This document shows, in pieces, positions 41,001 to 44,352 of a DNA stretch of 44,352 nucleotides. The notes under the pieces are model-generated. The model made no database searches, was not told where the DNA came from, and was given only the letters and a program-made list of their open reading frames with translations. How positions within the stretch are numbered: position 1 is the stretch's first letter; every line of letters starts with the position of its first letter. The translations under genes and the position numbers were made by a program. This stretch comes from Paractinoplanes deccanensis (GTDB lineage Bacteria; Actinomycetota; Actinomycetes; Mycobacteriales; Micromonosporaceae), in contig NZ_BOMI01000102.1 in NCBI RefSeq assembly GCF_016862115.1, forward strand, positions 1 to 44,352, given 5' to 3'.

Positions 41001-44000
41001 GACGCCGCGTACACGATCGCCACCACCGGCGGGCTCCCGGCCGGGCGCGGGCTGACGTACACGCAGCAGTCGGCGCAGATCGCCCAGGCCGCGGCGGCCG
41101 CGACCCAGGCCACCGCGAACGCCATGCAGACCGTGGTGGCCGCGACCAACGCGACGCTGGCCAACTCGGCGACCCTGCTCGCGAACGCCAGCGCCCAGGC
41201 GCACGCCGCCCGGGCCCTCTACCTGCGGCAGTCCGCACAGGACAGTGCGGCGAACGCGGCCCGGCTGGCCGCCCAGGCCCAGCAGCAGGCGACCGCCGCG
41301 GCCAACGCGGCCGCCAAGGTCGCGGCGGACAAGGCGAAGATCGCGGTCGTCGAGGCGAACGCCAAGACGGCCTTGGCCAAGGCCGAGGCGGCCGCCGCGG
41401 ACGCGGCCAAGCAGCAGAAGATCGCGGCGGACGCCCGGGCGACGGCCGAGGCCGAGCGGCAGAAGGCGGCGGCGGCGAACGCGGCCGCCCAGCAGCAGGC
41501 CGCGATCGCCGAGTCGAAGAAGAACGAGGCGCAGGCCGCCGCGGCGCGCGCCAACGCCGACGAGGCGGCCGCGAAGCAGGCCGAGTCCGACGCCGCCGCC
41601 GCGCGGTCACGGGCGGACGCCGCCCGCAAGACGCTGGACAAGGCGATGGCCGAGGCGGCCGTCGCGGACGCCCGGGCGGCGGCCGCGCAGGGATCGGACG
41701 CCGCTGACGAGGCCGAGGCGGAGGCGCGGACCGCCCGGGCCGCCGCCAATGCGGCAGGTGTCGCCGCGGACAACGCGAACCAGCAGGCGGTCGCCGCGGA
41801 GCGGGCCGCGGGCCGGGCACGAGCCGCGGCCACCGTCGCGCGGGCGGCCTCGGACCGGGCCTACGCCGACGTCACCAAGGCGGAGGCGGCGGCCACCCAG
41901 ACCCGGGCCGCCTCGGTGAAGGGCCACGCGCTCGCCGCCGACGCGATCCGGAACGCCCGGGAGTCGGCGAGTTACGCGGCCGCGGCCCGGCAGACGGCCG
42001 CGGAGGCGAAGCAGGAGGCCGCCGACGCGAGAGCGGCGGCGATCGCGGCGAAGCAGGAGGCCGCCGCCGCGCTGGCCGACAGCGCCGTGGCGATCGGCCA
42101 GGCGGTGGCGACCGGTCAGGCGGCGCAGGAGGCCGCCGCGGCGGCGGCCAAGGTGGCCGCACCCGCGGACACGGCGATCGGGCTGGCCGACCCGTGGGCG
42201 ACCACGGACTCGGCGGCCGGCCTGGCGGTGCTGAGCTCGCAGGCGGCGAAGAGCATCGCCGAGGCGCAGGCCAACGTCGCCGCGGCGCAGGCCACGAACG
42301 CGGCGGCGCTCGCTGTCGCGGCCCAGCAGGCCGCGGATCGGGCGCAGGGTGACGCGAAGCTGGCCGCCCAAGCGGCGGCGGAGGCGGCGGTGTCGGCGTC
42401 GAAGGCGGCGGCCTCGGCGGCCGCGGCGACCAAGTCCGCCGCGCAGGCGGCCGCGGACGCCAAGGCGACCCAGCAGGCGTCCGCCCGCATCGACGAGATG
42501 GACGCCAAGGCGCAGGCCGCAGTCGAACGGGCCCGGGCCTCGGCGGCGGCCGCGGACGCCGACGCCTCGGCAGCCGAGGCGGCGGCCGACGACGCGGAAC
42601 GCGACGCCGACTCGGCCCGCGGCGCTGCCGACGACGCGGCGGCCGACGCGTACTTCGCGGACCTGTTCGCCGACGACGCGGAGGCCTCCGCGGTGGCGGC
42701 ACGCGAGGCCGCCGACAACGCGGAGGCGTCGGCGGACGCCGCGCAGGCCGCGCTCACCGCGATCAACCAGGCGCTCGCCGGCAGCCCGCAGTCGCCCGGC
42801 GATCTCGCCGGTCCCGGCTCCGACGCCGTCGCGACCTCGCTCGACAACGTCTACATGGTGACGGTCCAGACCGGCTACAGCTTCGACCCTACGAGCGACT
42901 GCGTCGGCACGGGCGGCTGCGACGTCACCGGCAACTACCGCTCGCAGGGCTACTACGTCTATCTGCTGGCGAGCTGTGTCACGCCGAGCGCGGACCCGAA
43001 CGTCTGCATCAACACCGGCAGCGGGCCGCAGGTCGTGCTCGACGAGCTGATGACCGAGCCGTTCGACGTCACCACCCCCGCGAAGATTCACATCACCCAG
43101 CAGGAGTTCCTCGAGCAGACGATCCGGGCGCTGCCGGGCATCCTGTTCGGCGAGTTCATCGGCTGCTACAAGAAGTTCGCGGGCACCGGCGGCAGCTGGA
43201 TGGACTGCGGCTTCGTCGCCGCCGAGCTGGTTCTGCCCTTCGCGCTCAAGGGTGTCGCGCTCGCGGTCAAGGAACTGCGCGTCGCGATGTGGGCGTACAA
43301 CGTGGGCGGGATCGACGCGGCGCTCGTGATGCTGCGGGCCTCCGCGATCAACGTGCGGACCCTGGCCAAGCTCGAAGCGGCGGCGATGGCGGCGCGGTCG
43401 CGGGCCATCCTCGAAGGACTGAACTCCTGCCTCGCCACCGGCCACAGCTTCGCGGCCGGCACCAAGGTGCTGATGGCCGACGGCAGCGTCAAGCCGATCG
43501 AGGACGTCCGGGTCGGCGACTGGGTGCGCAACGCGGAGCCCGGCGGCGGGCTCCAGGCACACCAGGTCACCGAGCTGCACGTCACCACCACCGACACCGC
43601 GTTCACCGAGCTGACCGTGGCCGGCTCGGTGCGGCGGACCGTCATCACCGGTACGCAGAACCACCCGTTCTACGACGTGGCGCGCGGCGAGTTCGTGGAG
43701 GCCGGGCGCCTGGCGGCCGGGGACCGGCTGCTGTCCGACGGCGCCGAGGCGGTCACCGTTCTGGCGGTCCGCGACTACGCCGGCTCGATGACGACGTACG
43801 ACCTGTCGGTCCGCGACGTGCACACCTATTTCGTGGCCAACGGCGGGCTGCCGGTGCTCGTGCACAACGCCTGCCCGGTGGTCCAGGCGGTCAAGAAGGT
43901 TGCCGGCCTGCGGTCCGGGCTCTGGGACAACAAGACCGGCTCGGACGGGCTGACCATCGAGAACGCGCTCGGCGGCAACCTCAAGGCCGGCCACCCGTTC

Positions 44001-44315
44001 ATCGACAGCTACGACTCGGCGACCAGGACCGGGACCAGTATCAAGAGCATCGACTGGCGGGGCGACAGCTACGACACGCCGGGCCGGTTCAAGAGCGCGG
44101 TCAAGCAGCTCATCAACAAGCTGGACGAGGGCAAGCGCGTCGACGACGGCTGGACTCTCTCGCCGCAGTACAAGCGGGGTGACATCGACAACTGGGTGCT
44201 GCGCGTCGCGTACCCGAAGGATCCGCCGCCCGGATACATGGACCGGGTCCTGGAGCTGGTCCCGTACGCCGAGGAGAAGGGGATCAAGCTGTTCCTGCAC
44301 CCGATCGACGGCTGA
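38019..44315 (+). CDS. secreted polymorphic toxin: lectin and repeat domains, coiled coil, Hint autoprotease, CdiA-type nuclease tip
   Basis: 2,098 aa from GTG 38019 (GGGGGTGG upstream; GTG 37980 is an alternative). A Sec signal peptide ends near residue 43 (SVPPAHA|AVDW). Next come a ricin-type Q-x-W segment (GKCLDDLNG...AQNW) and about six repeats with G-S-D-G-x-V-Y-A-(K/R)-x-G-I-G (nt 38450-39240), probably a beta-propeller. Further ricin-B blocks follow (NRCVDTPNS, GRCLDVPNS). An alanine-rich coiled coil spans about residues 963-1588. A Hint domain spans about 1804-1951, with Ser1810 at the nucleophile position (HSFAAGTKVLMADGS), TGTQNHPFY, and the end VLVHNAC. The last ~147 residues (KSIDWRGDSYDTPGRFKSAV) resemble CdiA-CT endonuclease toxins. 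Expected action: surface binding, self-cleavage, nucleic-acid attack on competitors. Confidence 0.88.
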   Translation: MAVGVRSKLFRRRGGRAVWGTTVGAVVALGMSLLSVPPAHAAVDWNLGNTGASQISDLNAEASGIVRNDGLGKCLDDLNGNTANGAAVVSSACSGAAAQNWSYNRFTSLWDGGTIRPVANATKCLSITSTNGGAAQSIAIGGTVQMLLTESGQVWAKTGVGLGGWIKEHDYNAHEIAVGSDGTQMISKGGIYARSSIGANDWVYEGGSSVDDIATNGGVQMYLGSDGTVYARKGIGDSTGWTAESAPGAKAIAVGSDGTQMMIGSDGAVYARSSIGNSAGWVKELAPGAQAIATNGGVQMLVGSDGYVYAKTGIGMGGWVKESTITATDPDFDTAIAAGSDGTQVMRGSDGFVYAKKGVGAGGWTKEVSAPSSPGFGDSLAAGAGGLHAVVLSNGLIAARTGIGTAFTTETDLTTEKDSGRPVQMYDCQEGWDNQEWLFRYNKTGSIELANPASNRCVDTPNSSTANNVALWIYACNGSDAQRFIPPTRPTAPTGPITNSLMNKCAVPASTTAAPAAGTGVVLYGCGVGYSTGPVIPWRLNTDGSLGAGGMCLGLNGGETATANGTLTAVAKCAGTLDQQWAVAWDTSGRPRLLNPNSGRCLDVPNSTTTNGTQLQIYTCNNTNAQVWNIPHAGRTFAGPATATTSVIPPGTGWERRAALQDAELVRTNRARIALVLHAGGSKVREAAATTLAGPDEPLNMSWSSWTDQSWLAEWYHGESGPLGEDVAAAQVADQARAQRELGRSKFLSGYPMSGYGSLPDYDTDVTDFMSESSTYWTATNAIHADLPMPKAEPAAQAKVREIAERRAAADPANASDWSWYSRKAIEGSADDVRRFIQYDGWPTVAPEPGTPEFRVEVEAVKTRWAQGDPSNPLDPEEVLYDVVETAWAEWQAEVNTQAQQRANILAAELQGLEALKASAETMHDGLGYAWTARGILWAQDQKTKYPSDWSDVDMTAAPKNLNLIKAKVAALAEAAKNEAAVAKEAADKAVAARDAAYTIATTGGLPAGRGLTYTQQSAQIAQAAAAATQATANAMQTVVAATNATLANSATLLANASAQAHAARALYLRQSAQDSAANAARLAAQAQQQATAAANAAAKVAADKAKIAVVEANAKTALAKAEAAAADAAKQQKIAADARATAEAERQKAAAANAAAQQQAAIAESKKNEAQAAAARANADEAAAKQAESDAAAARSRADAARKTLDKAMAEAAVADARAAAAQGSDAADEAEAEARTARAAANAAGVAADNANQQAVAAERAAGRARAAATVARAASDRAYADVTKAEAAATQTRAASVKGHALAADAIRNARESASYAAAARQTAAEAKQEAADARAAAIAAKQEAAAALADSAVAIGQAVATGQAAQEAAAAAAKVAAPADTAIGLADPWATTDSAAGLAVLSSQAAKSIAEAQANVAAAQATNAAALAVAAQQAADRAQGDAKLAAQAAAEAAVSASKAAASAAAATKSAAQAAADAKATQQASARIDEMDAKAQAAVERARASAAAADADASAAEAAADDAERDADSARGAADDAAADAYFADLFADDAEASAVAAREAADNAEASADAAQAALTAINQALAGSPQSPGDLAGPGSDAVATSLDNVYMVTVQTGYSFDPTSDCVGTGGCDVTGNYRSQGYYVYLLASCVTPSADPNVCINTGSGPQVVLDELMTEPFDVTTPAKIHITQQEFLEQTIRALPGILFGEFIGCYKKFAGTGGSWMDCGFVAAELVLPFALKGVALAVKELRVAMWAYNVGGIDAALVMLRASAINVRTLAKLEAAAMAARSRAILEGLNSCLATGHSFAAGTKVLMADGSVKPIEDVRVGDWVRNAEPGGGLQAHQVTELHVTTTDTAFTELTVAGSVRRTVITGTQNHPFYDVARGEFVEAGRLAAGDRLLSDGAEAVTVLAVRDYAGSMTTYDLSVRDVHTYFVANGGLPVLVHNACPVVQAVKKVAGLRSGLWDNKTGSDGLTIENALGGNLKAGHPFIDSYDSATRTGTSIKSIDWRGDSYDTPGRFKSAVKQLINKLDEGKRVDDGWTLSPQYKRGDIDNWVLRVAYPKDPPPGYMDRVLELVPYAEEKGIKLFLHPIDG

Positions 44316-44319
44316 CCAG

Positions 44320-44349
44320 ACGCCGCCCCTGCTCCGGCAGGGGCGGCGT
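44320..44349. terminator. hairpin immediately after the toxin gene
   Basis: acgccgcccctgc / gcaggggcggcgt, a perfect 13-bp stem with loop tccg, starting 4 nt after the TGA. The tail is only TTCC, so strength is uncertain. It separates the toxin from whatever lies downstream, where an immunity gene would be expected. Confidence 0.75.
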
Positions 44350-44352
44350 TCC

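Noticed and set aside
37959..41204. 1,081-aa and (41607-44300) 897-aa minus-strand frames opposite the toxin
   Set aside because: Mirror images of the Ala-rich coding strand (Arg/Gly-rich translations). The plus frame has a signal peptide, lectin, Hint and nuclease motifs.

Overview
This is a contiguous stretch of high-GC actinobacterial chromosome. The GC-rich third codon positions, frequent GTG/TTG starts, 4-bp GTGA gene overlaps, WhiB7 and mycoredoxin all fit an actinomycete; I infer Micromonosporaceae (Actinoplanes-like) but cannot prove the genus. Most of the window is a housekeeping neighbourhood that keeps the gene content, order and relative strands I recall for M. tuberculosis Rv3202c-Rv3193c: adnA-adnB, nudC, mrx1, uvrD2, whiB7, ABC1 kinase, ThiF-like protein, zincin, PDZ/Lon-like protease and UPF0182 protein. 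Lineage-specific genes are interleaved.

Layout. 1-974: 3' part of a LacI-family regulator. 1005-8605: adnA-adnB, a double-strand-break resecting helicase-nuclease, with two repeat-built proline-rich inserts in AdnA. 8586-11431: small conserved protein, cold-shock protein with a structured leader, PlsC-like acyltransferase, and two membrane proteins (one 57 residues). 11418-14597 (minus): permease, ATPase, lipoprotein and Rrf2 regulator, which form a sulfonate/taurine-type uptake operon behind a promoter with operator-like repeats. 14773-18343: leaderless operon of two complementary M16 peptidase subunits and a Nudix NADH pyrophosphatase. 18438-20259: PhyH-type dioxygenase and two tandem related genes of unknown function. 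20225-23811: mycoredoxin (minus), UvrD2, and whiB7 behind a roughly 500-nt leader. That leader holds a 93-codon ORF and mutually exclusive hairpins, the second an attenuator-type terminator. 23813-24672: non-coding repeat arrays. 24673-28777 (minus): M18 aminopeptidase, ABC1 kinase and ThiF/E1-like protein. 28818-28899: four DnaA boxes in one orientation. 29049-33301: zinc-ribbon protein, YgjP-like metallopeptidase with a micro-ORF leader, GT-A-like protein, zincin, and PDZ-Lon-like protease. 33357-36362: UPF0182 membrane protein. 36453-37597: two identical initiator tRNA genes separated by about 1 kb of A-depleted non-coding DNA that includes 46 perfectly phased 8-bp repeats. 38019-44315: a 2,098-residue secreted polymorphic toxin (lectin domains, repeat domain, alanine-rich coiled coil, Hint autoprotease, CdiA-type nuclease tip). 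A hairpin follows immediately, and no immunity gene is visible before the window ends.

Recurrent regulation. Eight genes or leaders have a TAnnnT-like -10 hexamer 6-7 nt before the start codon and no Shine-Dalgarno sequence, so I infer leaderless transcripts. Genome maintenance (AdnAB, UvrD2), thiol redox (mycoredoxin), antibiotic-induced regulation (WhiB7) and protein quality control share the block. The toxin at the right end is accessory. The most promising undescribed elements are the whiB7 leader switch, the DnaA-box cluster, the octamer satellite between the initiator tRNAs, and the CymR-like operon.
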